Shown piece by piece: positions 7,900-17,842 of a stretch of 64,000 bases of DNA. The notes beneath the pieces are model-generated. The model was given only the letters and a program-made list of their open reading frames with translations. It made no database searches and had not been told where the DNA came from. The DNA lies in contig NZ_ATUX01000007.1 in assembly GCF_000420425.1 (NCBI RefSeq), positions 248,001 to 312,000 on the forward strand. Reading direction: 5' to 3'. A program made the translations under genes and the position numbers. Every line of letters begins with the position of its first letter. Positions within the stretch are counted from its first letter, which is position 1. The DNA comes from Schaalia vaccimaxillae DSM 15804 (GTDB taxonomy: Bacteria > Actinomycetota > Actinomycetes > Actinomycetales > Actinomycetaceae).

Positions 7900-10086
7900 T
7901 CAGCGCTTGGGCTTGAGCCATAGAGCGCCCAGTGGCGGCACCCTAAGCTCCACGGAAGTAGGCCTGCCATTCCACGGCATGTTTTCCGCAATGACCGAAC
8001 CCAGGTTAATCACTCCCGAACCACCGAATTCTTCATCGTCGGTGTTGAGGATCTCTTCCCATTCTCCTCCAAAGGGCAAACCGACACGGTAGCCCTCATG
8101 AGGATTGCCAGCGAAGTTAGCAACGCAAACGAGGACCTCTTGATCGCCGTGGCCGTTCGTACCTTTACGAAGATAGGAGATCAGGTTGTGATCGCCGTCA
8201 GAGGCATCAATCCACTCAAAGCCCGTGTAGTCGTCATCCCACATGGCGGGGCTCGACGTGTAAATCTCATTGAGGCGGCGCACCAGGCGTTGCACTCCCG
8301 CATGACCGGAGTTGTCGGTGAGCCACCAGTCCAATGAGTAGGCTTCGTTCCACTCTTGGCCTTGAGCAATCTCTTGGCCCATGAAAACTAGCTGCTTACC
8401 CGGATGAGACCACTGATAGGCGTAGAGGCAACGTAAGCCGGCAAGTTTTTGCCAATCGTCGCCAGGCATCTTTGCAATTAAGGAACCCTTACCGTGGACG
8501 ACCTCGTCGTGGGATAGCGGCAGCAGATAATTCTCTGAGAACGCATAGACGAGGGAGAAAGTTAATTCTCCATGGTGCCAGCGGCGATTAACCGGATCTT
8601 CTGCCAGATAGCGCAGGGTGTCATTCATCCACCCCATGTTCCACTTCATTCCAAAGCCCAGACCGCCCCCTGACGTTGGGGCCGTGACGCCTGGCCATGC
8701 GGTTGATTCTTCGGCAATCATGACGATGCCGGGATGGTTACGATACGCAGTTGCATTGGCTTCTTGGATGAACTCGATGGCTTCGAGGTTTTCACGCCCA
8801 CCGTATTGATTGGGACGCCATTGGCCGTCCTTGCGCGAGTAATCGAGGTAGAGCATGGATGCAACGGCGTCGACACGCAGACCGTCAATGTGGAAGTCTT
8901 CGAGCCAGTACAGGGCGTTGGCAACGAGGAAGTTACGGACTTCGCGCCTGCCGAAGTTAAATACATAGGTGCCCCAGTCAGGATGTTCCCCGCGCAGAGG
9001 ATCCGGATCCTCGTAGAGGGGAGTTCCATCGAAGCGGGCCAGCGCCCACTCGTCCTTGGGGAAGTGGGCGGGAACCCAGTCAAGAATGACCCCGATTCCC
9101 GCGTTATGCAGTTCGTCGACTAGGTAACGGAAATCATCGGGGGTTCCGTATCGGGCTGTGGGGGCGTAGTAGGAAGTCACCTGATAGCCCCACGAACCAC
9201 CGAAGGGATGTTCGGCAACGGGCATGAACTCCACATGGGTAAAGCCCATTTCCTTGAGGTAGGGGACCAGCTCGTCGGCCAGGCCTCGGTACCCCAGTCC
9301 TTGCTTCCATGAACCAACGTGAAGTTCGTAAATGGACATCGGACCATTGTGGAGGCTCTTGAGGGCCCGATTATTCATCCACTCGTCGTCGGTCCACTCA
9401 TGGAAGTAATCGGTGACAACGGAAGCAGTTGCTGGTGGAATCTCCGTGGCTCTGGCCATGGGGTCAGCTTTTTGGAACCAATTTCCGCCAGGGCCTTGAA
9501 TCTCGAACTTGTAGCGTGCGCCCACTTTGACACCGGGCACGAAGAGTTCCCACACGCCCGAGGCTCCCAGGGACCTCATAGCGGTCGCGCTGCCATCCCA
9601 GTAGTTGAAGTCGCCAACGACACGCACTGCCTGTGCATTGGGAGCCCACACGGCAAAAGCAACGCCTTTAACGGTTCCCATCTCGCCCTCGTAATGCTTG
9701 ACGTGAGCGCCTAAAACTTTCCAGAGATTCTCGTGGCGCCCCTCGGAGATGAGGTAAGTGTCCATTTCTCCCAGGGTCGGCAAGAATCTATATGGGTCAT
9801 CAATCGTGGTGATCTGATCGCCGTAGGTCACCCGGACCCGATAATCAGGGATGTCTTCAAATGGCAGAACCGCATACCAGACGCCCCCTCGCTCATGGGT
9901 AGCCGGGTAGCTCGCATCGACGGTGACAATATCTACGGCGTCGGCCAGATGGTGAACGGTTCGGATCGTCACTGATCCGTCGCCGATGTGTGCGCCAAGC
10001 ACATTGTGGGGCATGTAGTGGCAGCCCGCTGCGACGGCATCGAGGACGTCGGGGGCCACGGGAATGGGGCAGAGTTCGGGTTCCAT
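7900..10086 (-). CDS. glgB: 1,4-alpha-glucan branching enzyme
   Basis: 728 residues, the usual length of the family. It transfers linear alpha-1,4 chains to make alpha-1,6 branches in glycogen. Domains: N-terminal carbohydrate-binding modules (about 1-210, including '[16 protein letters not shown]'), GH13 barrel, and C-terminal beta domain. The catalytic residues are visible: D406 in 'GLRVDAVAS', E459 in '[10 protein letters not shown]', and D527 in '[10 protein letters not shown]'; these numbers differ by one from E. coli GlgB. It is the last gene of the minus-strand glycogen group; the maltokinase gene lies 101 bases upstream, so it may have its own promoter. Confidence 0.96.
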   Translation of the reverse strand: MEPELCPIPVAPDVLDAVAAGCHYMPHNVLGAHIGDGSVTIRTVHHLADAVDIVTVDASYPATHERGGVWYAVLPFEDIPDYRVRVTYGDQITTIDDPYRFLPTLGEMDTYLISEGRHENLWKVLGAHVKHYEGEMGTVKGVAFAVWAPNAQAVRVVGDFNYWDGSATAMRSLGASGVWELFVPGVKVGARYKFEIQGPGGNWFQKADPMARATEIPPATASVVTDYFHEWTDDEWMNNRALKSLHNGPMSIYELHVGSWKQGLGYRGLADELVPYLKEMGFTHVEFMPVAEHPFGGSWGYQVTSYYAPTARYGTPDDFRYLVDELHNAGIGVILDWVPAHFPKDEWALARFDGTPLYEDPDPLRGEHPDWGTYVFNFGRREVRNFLVANALYWLEDFHIDGLRVDAVASMLYLDYSRKDGQWRPNQYGGRENLEAIEFIQEANATAYRNHPGIVMIAEESTAWPGVTAPTSGGGLGFGMKWNMGWMNDTLRYLAEDPVNRRWHHGELTFSLVYAFSENYLLPLSHDEVVHGKGSLIAKMPGDDWQKLAGLRCLYAYQWSHPGKQLVFMGQEIAQGQEWNEAYSLDWWLTDNSGHAGVQRLVRRLNEIYTSSPAMWDDDYTGFEWIDASDGDHNLISYLRKGTNGHGDQEVLVCVANFAGNPHEGYRVGLPFGGEWEEILNTDDEEFGGSGVINLGSVIAENMPWNGRPTSVELRVPPLGALWLKPKR

Positions 10087-10187
10087 AGCGCAATCCTTGC
10101 ACGATTTTGTCTCAATTGTGAGCCGGGACTCATTGTGGATTCATTTGACTTGCTCAATGCTGCTGCTATTTGACTATATCTCCACCT

Positions 10188-11318
10188 CTAACGACTGAGT
10201 TTTTCTAGTGCTCGCAGGGGAATTTCTACCCAATCCGGTCGATAAGCCAGTTCATATTCGACCTCGTAAAGGGCCTTTTCGATCTCGAGGCAACGCAGAA
10301 GTTTTTCATCTTGCGAAGATAATTCCTTGCCACCATTCCACCCTTGAAGAAACGAGCGGCGAGCAAGGTAAGCCCACTCGGACTCAACGTCGCCAGTCGC
10401 GGCATAGTCGATAGATCGCAGCATCCCTGCAACATCACGTTCAACCAGGTCGCATTTGCCAGGTGAGGAGCTTGCGCTATGGGGCTCGCCCTCAAAATCA
10501 AGAATGAACCACCGCTGGCCTAATAGCGTCTGACCTAGATGGAAGTCAGCATGGATACGCTGTGTGGGCCAAGCGACAGCCATGTGATCTAAGTCGTTGA
10601 GATGCCTCTTCAGGCCAGCAACGATAGCCGGACTCAGCTGCGCAACATCCTGCGTCTGCTTGAGTTGTCTGTCGATTCGCTTCGCAAGCGATGACGCCGA
10701 GAGGGCTTGGCCTTCAGGAAACCTCTCGCCCAATATTTGATGGAGCTGCGCGGTGACAGCACCTAATTTGGCGAGCACATTGGTGCCGTCTTGGCCAGAG
10801 CGCGCCAGCGATGAAATTGTCGCAAAACCGTCGTTCGCCTCGTCGATCCACTGCGTCGCTAGGGTATCGAGGGCGCCTTTGGGCGTGCGGGTCCATCCCA
10901 CGACCGAGGGCGAGTGCTCCCAACGCTGGCTCTGGAGCGTCTGCAAAACTTCTAACTCCGGATTGTCCATCGCCTCCCTGGCGTATCGCTTAATGATCCA
11001 CTTGGGAGCCTCATCTATTGAAACGATAACCGATCGATTGCTCTGGTGCCCGTCGAAAAAGTCGGCAGACCAACCCGCTGGTAGATTGGCGTGTCCCTTG
11101 GGAACGTCACTGACCAGCCTGCGCAAAGGCTCAGCAAGGTGTCCTTGGTCTTGTGACCGTTGGGCCCACGCGCACACCCAGTCAGATGCGTCTTCGCGCT
11201 TGGAGCGCGACGCCAGGGATTTCAACGTCCCCAACGCGCCGTCACGGGTGGTTCGACCGAGAAGACGTGTGCGATGCGGGTCACGGGAGAGAGGGATACC
11301 CAATTCTTTGTGCCCCAT
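10188..11318 (-). CDS. mak: Maltokinase (Mak/Pep2), short N-terminal form
   Basis: Up to 376 residues, against about 455 in mycobacterial maltokinase. It phosphorylates maltose with ATP to give maltose-1-phosphate, the donor for GlgE. The aminoglycoside-phosphotransferase fold is clear: 'RIHADFHLGQTLL' holds the catalytic Asp and 'FILDFEGEP' the metal-binding Asp. The N-terminal cap region of the family is much shortened. The ATG at 11318 would overlap glgE by 97 bases with no clear ribosome site; a TTG at 11225 would overlap the glgE stop by 4 bases (345 residues). The first codons are therefore uncertain, but either way the gene is tightly coupled to glgE. Confidence 0.88.
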   Translation of the reverse strand: MGHKELGIPLSRDPHRTRLLGRTTRDGALGTLKSLASRSKREDASDWVCAWAQRSQDQGHLAEPLRRLVSDVPKGHANLPAGWSADFFDGHQSNRSVIVSIDEAPKWIIKRYAREAMDNPELEVLQTLQSQRWEHSPSVVGWTRTPKGALDTLATQWIDEANDGFATISSLARSGQDGTNVLAKLGAVTAQLHQILGERFPEGQALSASSLAKRIDRQLKQTQDVAQLSPAIVAGLKRHLNDLDHMAVAWPTQRIHADFHLGQTLLGQRWFILDFEGEPHSASSSPGKCDLVERDVAGMLRSIDYAATGDVESEWAYLARRSFLQGWNGGKELSSQDEKLLRCLEIEKALYEVEYELAYRPDWVEIPLRALEKLSR

Positions 11319-13261
11319 GTGTACTCGATGCCGTCAAGTTCGTCGACAACCGTGATATGTCCACCGGAGGTCTCCAACCCAAGTTCCCCAAGGTCGAGTT
11401 CCACTGTTCCGTCGACTCCGTGGTGAGGATCCAGGGATAGGACACAGATGACGGTGTCGGGCACACCCGAGTCTGTAAAGCGTCCTGGAACCTGCTTGGA
11501 GAAGCACAGGAGGCTCGGATGGGAGGTGGGATGGATACGAATCTGATGGAGCTGGCGTAAAGCGGGATGCTTGGCGCGAGCAGCATTGAGCAAGGTCAAT
11601 AGGCGTGAAATGCCGATGGCATCAGCCTCGTCCCAATTTCGAGGACGGTATTCGTACTTTTCGTTATCGTTTTGTTCTTCGAAGCCGGGTCTTTGGACGT
11701 TCTCGACAAATTCATAACCCGAGTAGATTCCCCAGTTTGACGAGCCCAGAGCTGCAAGAATTGCACGGATGGCAAAGATGGCTGTGCCGCCGGTGGTCAT
11801 CTGTGGAGTGAGGATGTCATGCGTGGTGGGCCAGAAAGTTGGGCGCATGAGGTGGGCAGTCTCGTTGGCGACTTCGCTCAGGTACTCTTCGATTTCTTCT
11901 TTGTCGGTGCGCCAGGTGAAGTACGAGTACGACTGGTCGAAACCAACAGCGCCGAGAGTTCTCATCATTGCGGGGCGAGTAAACGCTTCTGCCAAGAAAA
12001 GAACATCGGGATGTTTTTGATGCATCTCGGTCAGGAACCGCTGCCAAAAATTGACAGGCTTGGTGTGCGGGTTATCAACGCGGAAGAGCGTTACGCCGTG
12101 TTCAATCCACAGTTCGACCACGTCGCGGATTGCCTCGTAGATTCCCTCGGGATCGTTGTCAAAGTTTAGGGGATAGATGTCCTGGTATTTTTTGGGTGGA
12201 TTCTCGGCGTAGGCGATGGTTCCGTCAGCTCGGGCAGTGAACCATTCGGGGTGTTCGGCTACCCATGGGTGGTCAGGGGAGCACTGCAATGCGAGGTCGA
12301 GGGCGACTTCCATACCCAGATCGCGGGCCTTTTTCACAAAGTCATCAAAGTCGTTGAAGTCGCCGAGGTCAGGATGAATGGCATCGTGGCCGCCATCGGG
12401 TGAACCGATGCCATAGGGGGAGCCGGGGTCCTGGGGGCCCGCCTCCAAAGAGTTGTTCTTGCCTTTGCGGTGAGTGGTTCCAATGGGGTGAATGGGCGTC
12501 AGGTAGATGACGTCAAACCCCATAGAGGCAACTCGGGGAAGGTCTTGGGCAGCGTGGGCAAGGGTGCCCGATACCCAGGTGCCGTCTGATTTCTGGAAGG
12601 CTCCGGCTGAACGCGGGAAAATTTCATACCAGGACCCATAAACAGCCTTTTGTCGAGCAACGGCCAGGGGGTATGTCTTCGTTGATCCCAGCAGATCTCG
12701 CAGTGGGTGGTCACGGAAGTAGGCTCGCACGCGCGATGCTACGCCAGCCGACAAGCGTTGCTGGGCAGAACGCTCAGTGTCGCGCATCCGCTGGGCCGCT
12801 TTGAGGAGCATCTCTTGATCCTGGGAGGATGCGGGTTGCTGCGAGGGATTGGCCATTGCCCGGCCGGCTGCTGCCCGTTCGAGGAGGCGCGCGCCCTCTT
12901 CTAACATCAACTCAACATCGACGTGTGCGTCAATTTTGATTGTTGCGTCGTGGCGCCACGTTGCGTACGGATCAGACCAGGTGTCGACCCGGAATGACCA
13001 AGCCCCCGGCCTATCAGCCACGACCCACGCTTCGTAGCGGTTGTTCCCCGGTGCGATGTCGACCATTGGAGTACGTGAAAACTCTTGACCTAAGGGATCG
13101 AGGAGCACGGCTTCTGCAGCGAAGGCGTCATGCCCCTCACGGAAGACGGTCGCTCGGATGGGGAAGGGCTCGTGTTCGCCAGCTTTTGCGGCCAGGCTCC
13201 CTCCCTCGACAACTGGGAAAACTTCGAGGGCGGGTATACGGGGGAGCAGGTTCTCAGTCAC
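11222..13261 (-). CDS. glgE: Alpha-1,4-glucan:maltose-1-phosphate maltosyltransferase
   Basis: 679 residues, full length. GlgE adds maltose units from maltose-1-phosphate to alpha-1,4-glucan chains and is the polymerase of the trehalose-to-glycogen route in actinobacteria. An N-terminal beta-sandwich domain (about 1-110) and a helical insert are followed by the GH13_3 barrel. The nucleophile is D396 in 'LFRVDNPHTKP' and the acid/base E425 in 'FLAEAFTRP'; both lie two residues from those of the Streptomyces enzyme. 'PTTHDILTP' carries the third carboxylate. Its 3' end overlaps or abuts mak, its metabolic partner. No treS gene is seen in this window. Confidence 0.95.
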   Translation of the reverse strand: MTENLLPRIPALEVFPVVEGGSLAAKAGEHEPFPIRATVFREGHDAFAAEAVLLDPLGQEFSRTPMVDIAPGNNRYEAWVVADRPGAWSFRVDTWSDPYATWRHDATIKIDAHVDVELMLEEGARLLERAAAGRAMANPSQQPASSQDQEMLLKAAQRMRDTERSAQQRLSAGVASRVRAYFRDHPLRDLLGSTKTYPLAVARQKAVYGSWYEIFPRSAGAFQKSDGTWVSGTLAHAAQDLPRVASMGFDVIYLTPIHPIGTTHRKGKNNSLEAGPQDPGSPYGIGSPDGGHDAIHPDLGDFNDFDDFVKKARDLGMEVALDLALQCSPDHPWVAEHPEWFTARADGTIAYAENPPKKYQDIYPLNFDNDPEGIYEAIRDVVELWIEHGVTLFRVDNPHTKPVNFWQRFLTEMHQKHPDVLFLAEAFTRPAMMRTLGAVGFDQSYSYFTWRTDKEEIEEYLSEVANETAHLMRPTFWPTTHDILTPQMTTGGTAIFAIRAILAALGSSNWGIYSGYEFVENVQRPGFEEQNDNEKYEYRPRNWDEADAIGISRLLTLLNAARAKHPALRQLHQIRIHPTSHPSLLCFSKQVPGRFTDSGVPDTVICVLSLDPHHGVDGTVELDLGELGLETSGGHITVVDELDGIEYTWGTKNWVSLSPVTRIAHVFSVEPPVTARWGR

Positions 13262-13327
13262 GAGGCCAGCCTAATGGTTCCCAGGCTCCAATGTGACCCA
13301 CAGAACTACCAACCTGTTGTTGCTGTC

Positions 13328-14080
13328 TCAAACGGCGACGCCGAAAAGGTGCCCGACACCGTAGGCCAGAACCATGGCTGCGCCTCCGCCGACAACCAGG
13401 CGTAGCACCGCCCTCGTGCGAGGCGCCTGCCCCAAAGCGGCACTCACCCAGCCAGTCAAAGCCAAAGCGACAATCACCGCGCCAATCGTGGCAATGATCC
13501 TGAGAGGAGGCGGGGAGACAAGAATGGTCAACAGTGGCAGAGCAGCGCCAATGACAAATGCCAAGAATGACGAGATCGCTGCCGCCCACGGGCTGGTCAG
13601 GTCGTCAGAATCAATACGGTGTTCGATCTCAAGGTGGGCGCGCAAAGGATCAGCCTGGCTGAGTTCTTGAGCCACCAGGTCGGCTGTCTCCTGGGTGAGA
13701 CCGCGTTGAATCCACGCATTGGCTAGACGCTTTTGAGCTGCCTGGGGATTAACTGTTAGCTCGCGAGTTTTCCGTGCAACGACTTCGCGTTCAGCGTCGC
13801 GTTGAGCCGAAACTGACACGTATTCGCCGACCGCCATTGATAGTGCTGCCGACACGATTCCCGCAACTCCAGCGATAAGGATGGCACGAGTATCGGTGGA
13901 ATCGACTGCCGCAACACCAATCAACAGGCCGGAGATGGAGACGATGCCGTCATTGGCGCCGAGCACACCTGCTCGCAGCCAGTTGAGCCGCGATGCCAAA
14001 GATTGCTCTGCGGGGTGTGAGCGTGTCGGGGTTGACTGTCCAACTTCGACGGTTGAAAGATGCTGGGCGCACGTTGTCAT
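13328..14080 (-). CDS. VIT1/CCC1 family iron or manganese transporter
   Basis: 250 residues with about five membrane helices (around 45-65, 70-92, 160-180, 185-207, 220-245) and a long charged loop between the second and third. 'GANDGIVSISGLLIGVAA' and 'AGIVSAALSMAVGEYVSVSAQRD' are the two signature helices of the VIT1/CCC1 family, whose plant and yeast members move Fe2+ or Mn2+ into vacuoles and whose bacterial members export these metals. The cytoplasmic loop has several E/H residues that would form the metal-binding domain. It sits between glgE and trpS with no evident functional link. Export of excess Fe or Mn is inferred from the family. Confidence 0.88.
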   Translation of the reverse strand: MTTCAQHLSTVEVGQSTPTRSHPAEQSLASRLNWLRAGVLGANDGIVSISGLLIGVAAVDSTDTRAILIAGVAGIVSAALSMAVGEYVSVSAQRDAEREVVARKTRELTVNPQAAQKRLANAWIQRGLTQETADLVAQELSQADPLRAHLEIEHRIDSDDLTSPWAAAISSFLAFVIGAALPLLTILVSPPPLRIIATIGAVIVALALTGWVSAALGQAPRTRAVLRLVVGGGAAMVLAYGVGHLFGVAV

Positions 14081-14169
14081 GGCAGGAGTTTATGCCCGAT
14101 ATTTCAACGAATCTACGAAGGTCAAGCGTTCCTGAGGTGCTGTTGGAAAGCCTCTAATACACATACGTA

Positions 14170-14200
14170 GGGGCCCCTGAGTACGTAACTCAGGGGCCCT
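14170..14200 (-). terminator. Stem-loop downstream of trpS
   Basis: A 12-bp perfect stem (GGGCCCCTGAGT / ACTCAGGGGCCC) with a 5-base loop lies 23 bases beyond the trpS stop, between trpS and the VIT gene. No T-run follows on the minus strand, as is common for GC-rich actinobacterial terminators. Confidence 0.7.
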
Positions 14201-14222
14201 GTGTGAGATCAAATAGGCTCAC

Positions 14223-15323
14223 TCAGTAGATCATCTGCATGGCCTGTCGCACCTCGTTGAGAGTCTGATCTGCCTGTTCGTTAGCCTTCTCATTGCCCGC
14301 ACATAGAACGTCGAGCAGATAGTCCTCATTTGCAATCAAATCCGCCCTGCGCGCACGCATTGGAGCGAGCATGTCATTGAGCGCATCAGTGACCACGGAC
14401 TTCAAGGTGCCAGCGCCCTTGTCTCCAATGGACTGCGCAATTGCTTCGGGAGCCTGACCAGACGCCAGGGACGCAAGCATTAGGAGGTTAGACACCTCGG
14501 GACGCGCCTGCGGATCATAGGTGATGACACGGTCCCCGTCGGTCTTGGCTTTCTTGAGGATCTTCGCTGTCTCATCGGCACTCATCCGCAACTCGATGGT
14601 GTTACCGCGAGACTTGGACATCTTCTGCCCGTCAGTGCCCAGCAGCAACGGAACTTCAGACAGCAGAGCCTCGGGGCGAGGGAAGACGGGACGCTCGGGT
14701 ACTACGCGCCCGTAGCGTTTATCAAAGCGTTGAGCGATGACGCGAGCCTGCTCAATGTGGGGGAGTTGGTCTTGCCCCACAGGCACCAGGTTGGCTTTGC
14801 AGAACAAAATATCGGCGGCTTGGTGGACCGGATAGGTCAGCATGAGACCAGTCATTGCCCGCCCATCAGTTGCTTCCAACTCAGACTTCACCGTCGGATT
14901 GCGATGCAATTCGGATTCGGTGACCACCGACAAGAAAGGCAGCATCAACTGGTTGAGAGCGGGAATAGCTGAATGGTTGAAGATCGTTGAACGCTGCGGA
15001 TCAATTCCAGCAGCCAAGTAGTCAGCGATTAGACCGAGTACCCGTTCGCGAATCGGCCCGACTCCATCACGGTCTGTAATGACCTGATAGTCGGCGACTA
15101 GAACCCAGGTTTCGACACCGCGATCTTGCAGGAGAACTCGATTACGCAGAGTTCCGAAATAGTGGCCGAGATGCAGGTGTCCAGTTGGGCGATCACCCGT
15201 GAGGATCCTGAAGCGTGACGGATCTTCATCAATTGCTACCTCGATTTGAGCAGACCTGGCCTTTGAGCGGGCCAAGGACGCATCGGAGGTGGAATAAGCG
15301 AGGGCGTCTTCAGTGCTAGTCAT
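14223..15323 (-). CDS. trpS: Tryptophanyl-tRNA synthetase
   Basis: 366 residues; charges tRNA-Trp. It is a class I synthetase with the HIGH-like motif 'HLHLGH' (H51-H54) and a 'KMSKS' loop in 'DGQKMSKSRGN'. 'GDRPTGHLHLGHYFG' and 'HQAADILFCKANLVPVGQDQ' are diagnostic of TrpS. There is an extension of about 35 residues before the catalytic fold compared with the short bacterial enzymes; an internal start might be used, but no better one is obvious. A GC-rich stem-loop follows the stop. It lies between metabolically unrelated glycogen genes. Confidence 0.95.
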   Translation of the reverse strand: MTSTEDALAYSTSDASLARSKARSAQIEVAIDEDPSRFRILTGDRPTGHLHLGHYFGTLRNRVLLQDRGVETWVLVADYQVITDRDGVGPIRERVLGLIADYLAAGIDPQRSTIFNHSAIPALNQLMLPFLSVVTESELHRNPTVKSELEATDGRAMTGLMLTYPVHQAADILFCKANLVPVGQDQLPHIEQARVIAQRFDKRYGRVVPERPVFPRPEALLSEVPLLLGTDGQKMSKSRGNTIELRMSADETAKILKKAKTDGDRVITYDPQARPEVSNLLMLASLASGQAPEAIAQSIGDKGAGTLKSVVTDALNDMLAPMRARRADLIANEDYLLDVLCAGNEKANEQADQTLNEVRQAMQMIY

Positions 15324-15373
15324 AGTCCCAGCCTACCGTGACAGCGCCCGGACTCGGGCTCTCAGACCGATCC

Positions 15374-17665
15374 TTAACCCATGGGGCGAGCGGGAATATC
15401 CGATAAGAGCACGAGCATTGACAGAGCTTCGACACCAATGGTGGAACTTGACGGGATCTGCTCAAGGTCATGCGACAGCGAAACAGGATCGGTGTCTCTG
15501 GTAATGCCACCGTCTGCAATGTTCTTCCATCCGGTGTTAATGGTTACCATCCAGTCCAGACCATGGCCTCCAGGCAAGGTGACTTCCCGATCTTGAAGGG
15601 TGGCATTAACAATGACGAGGGCGTCATGATCCTTACTAGGCACCCCCGAACGCAACATCTGGAAAGTCCGGTTCGTGCAGTCGTGCCAACCATTTTCAGG
15701 CATGGGCATACCCTCGGCCGTGCACCAGGACAGATCTGGAATCGTGTCTCCCACCCAAATCTGGCCGGTAGCAAAGGTATCTGGACGCAACACCCTGTGA
15801 GCGCGCCGCAATGCAATCAACCATCGCATGAAGTCGATGCGATCGTGTTGGAAATCCTCAAGCTCCCAGTCAACCCAGGAAATTGGTGAGTCTTGGCAGT
15901 AGGCATTGTTATTGCCGTACTGGGTGCGCCCAAACTCATCGCCCCCCAAAAGCATCGGAGTGCCGGCAGAAATAAAAAGAGATGTCAGCATATTGCGCTG
16001 GGTTCTGTGGCGCAGCGCCGTCGTGGATGCATCTGCAAGCGGAACTGGATCGAGGTCGAGGTCGGCCCCATCAAAGGTGGCAGCGACGGTTCCTTCGACT
16101 CCGTGGTTCCACGACCTATTGTCATCTGAACCATCTCGGTTATTTTCCAGATTGGCCATATTGTGCTTGCGGTCGTAGGACGTCAGATCCGCGAGTGTGA
16201 AGCCGTCGTGGGCAGTGATGAAATTGATTGATGCGCGCGGTCCTCGTAAGCGTCCCACCCCGTGCTCAAACACGTCCTGCGAACCCGATATGCGGGTGGC
16301 AAGGTCGGTCGGCCCAGCGGGCAGTCCTCCGGTAGCCAAGGTACGAATATCCGAGAGCCAGAATCCTCGCAAGACTCCACGGTAGTGGTCATTCCACTCC
16401 GAGAAAGGAGCAGGGAAACTTCCCGTTTGCCAACCCCCTGGGCCGACGTCCCAGGGTTCTGCGATGAGCTTGGAATTACCAAGTTCAGGATCGGTAGCCA
16501 TCCCTATGAGGAGGGGATGTAATGGGGTGAATCCGGTCGAAAAACGGCCCAGAGTCGCAGCCAAGTCAAAACGGAAACCGTCAATTCCCACTTCAGCGCT
16601 CCAGTATCGAAGCGAATCCAAGACCATCTGCATGGTGCGTGGCTGATCAACATTGACGGTATTACCGCAGCCGGTCACATCAATCATCTGAGTGGGGCGG
16701 GTATTGGTATGGCGGTAGTACAGGTCTGAGTCCAGCCCTCGCCACGACAACGATGGGCCAGAATCCGAGCCCTCGCACGTGTGGTTGTACACGACGTCCA
16801 GGATGACTTCGAGTCCGGCCTCGTGAAGAATCGACACCATTCCTCGGAACTCATCGACGACTGCTTGGACGCCGCGCTCGCGGGCAGCAGCGGTGGCGTA
16901 ACTGGGCTCGGGCGCGAAATAGTTGAGAGTGGAGTATCCCCAGTAGTTGGTCAGCCCACGTTCGGTGAGGAACGTCTCGTCACACTTGGCGTGGATGGGG
17001 AGCAACTCGATTGATGTGACACCAAGGTCTTTGAGGTAGGCAACAGTCGCGGGGTGGGCGAGGCCGGCGTATGTTCCTCGTAATTCTTCTGGGACTCCGG
17101 GGAAATTTTTTGTGAATCCTTTGACATGGATTTCGTAGATCACTGTTTGTGACCAGGGGATACGCGGTTTAGGGGCCACGGGGAAAGATTCAGCTGTGAC
17201 GACGCTTAGGGGAGTATGACCGCGAGAGTCCAAGGGGGATCGTTGCCAGGGGAAAGTCGACGGGTAGAGATCGTCGTCGACGCTGTGAGCGTAAACTTCC
17301 GGCCCCATATCCACAACTCCCTCGAGGCCCCTGGCGTAGGGGTCAATGAGGAGTTTGGCAGGGTTGTGGAAGAGGCCGCCTTCGGGGTCCCAGGTGCCGT
17401 GGACGCGGAAGCCGTAGCGTGTCCCCAGGCCGAGGCCGGGAATGTGGGCGTGCCAGACACCTTCAAGGGGCCCAAGGAGTCGATAGCGTGTCTCGGACCC
17501 ATCGTCGCCGATGACGCAGAAATCGACGCCTGACGCTTTGCGAGCCACCACTGAAACGTCGAGTCCGCCGGCGTTGGGGCGAACGCCAAGTCGCCCAGGC
17601 AAAGAGTTTGGGACTGTTGCGTCGATGGAGGTGGTGCGGTGCTCCGACGTTGCTGAGAGCGGCAC
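15374..17665 (-). CDS. glgX: Glycogen debranching enzyme GlgX
   Basis: 763 residues from a GTG preceded by 'AAGGGGATG' on the minus strand. GlgX hydrolyses alpha-1,6 branches of limit dextrins. An N-terminal CBM48-like domain (about 20-150) precedes the GH13_11 barrel; 'EIHVKGFT', 'DVVYNHTCEG', 'GFRFDLAATLGR' (nucleophile Asp), 'LIAEPWDVGPGG' (acid/base Glu) and 'FITAHDGFTL' give all four conserved GH13 regions. 'NNRDGSDDNRSWNHG' is typical of GlgX/TreX. It stands apart from glgE and glgB with trpS and the VIT gene between. A 177-bp divergent intergenic region separates it from etfB and should hold promoters for both. Confidence 0.95.
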   Translation of the reverse strand: MPLSATSEHRTTSIDATVPNSLPGRLGVRPNAGGLDVSVVARKASGVDFCVIGDDGSETRYRLLGPLEGVWHAHIPGLGLGTRYGFRVHGTWDPEGGLFHNPAKLLIDPYARGLEGVVDMGPEVYAHSVDDDLYPSTFPWQRSPLDSRGHTPLSVVTAESFPVAPKPRIPWSQTVIYEIHVKGFTKNFPGVPEELRGTYAGLAHPATVAYLKDLGVTSIELLPIHAKCDETFLTERGLTNYWGYSTLNYFAPEPSYATAAARERGVQAVVDEFRGMVSILHEAGLEVILDVVYNHTCEGSDSGPSLSWRGLDSDLYYRHTNTRPTQMIDVTGCGNTVNVDQPRTMQMVLDSLRYWSAEVGIDGFRFDLAATLGRFSTGFTPLHPLLIGMATDPELGNSKLIAEPWDVGPGGWQTGSFPAPFSEWNDHYRGVLRGFWLSDIRTLATGGLPAGPTDLATRISGSQDVFEHGVGRLRGPRASINFITAHDGFTLADLTSYDRKHNMANLENNRDGSDDNRSWNHGVEGTVAATFDGADLDLDPVPLADASTTALRHRTQRNMLTSLFISAGTPMLLGGDEFGRTQYGNNNAYCQDSPISWVDWELEDFQHDRIDFMRWLIALRRAHRVLRPDTFATGQIWVGDTIPDLSWCTAEGMPMPENGWHDCTNRTFQMLRSGVPSKDHDALVIVNATLQDREVTLPGGHGLDWMVTINTGWKNIADGGITRDTDPVSLSHDLEQIPSSSTIGVEALSMLVLLSDIPARPMG

Positions 17666-17842
17666 TAGACATCCCCTTCTTTTCGTCTACCAATCGTTGA
17701 ATATGAGTCGTGAACGAACAGATCATAGATGACGCTCTTTCAGTATCCCTTACCGGCATGGGAAGGATCGTCACATGTGCAAATCCTCATGGACTCGGAT
17801 CTGAGCGGGGAGGGAGTGCAGGGTTGTGGCACGCTATGAACC

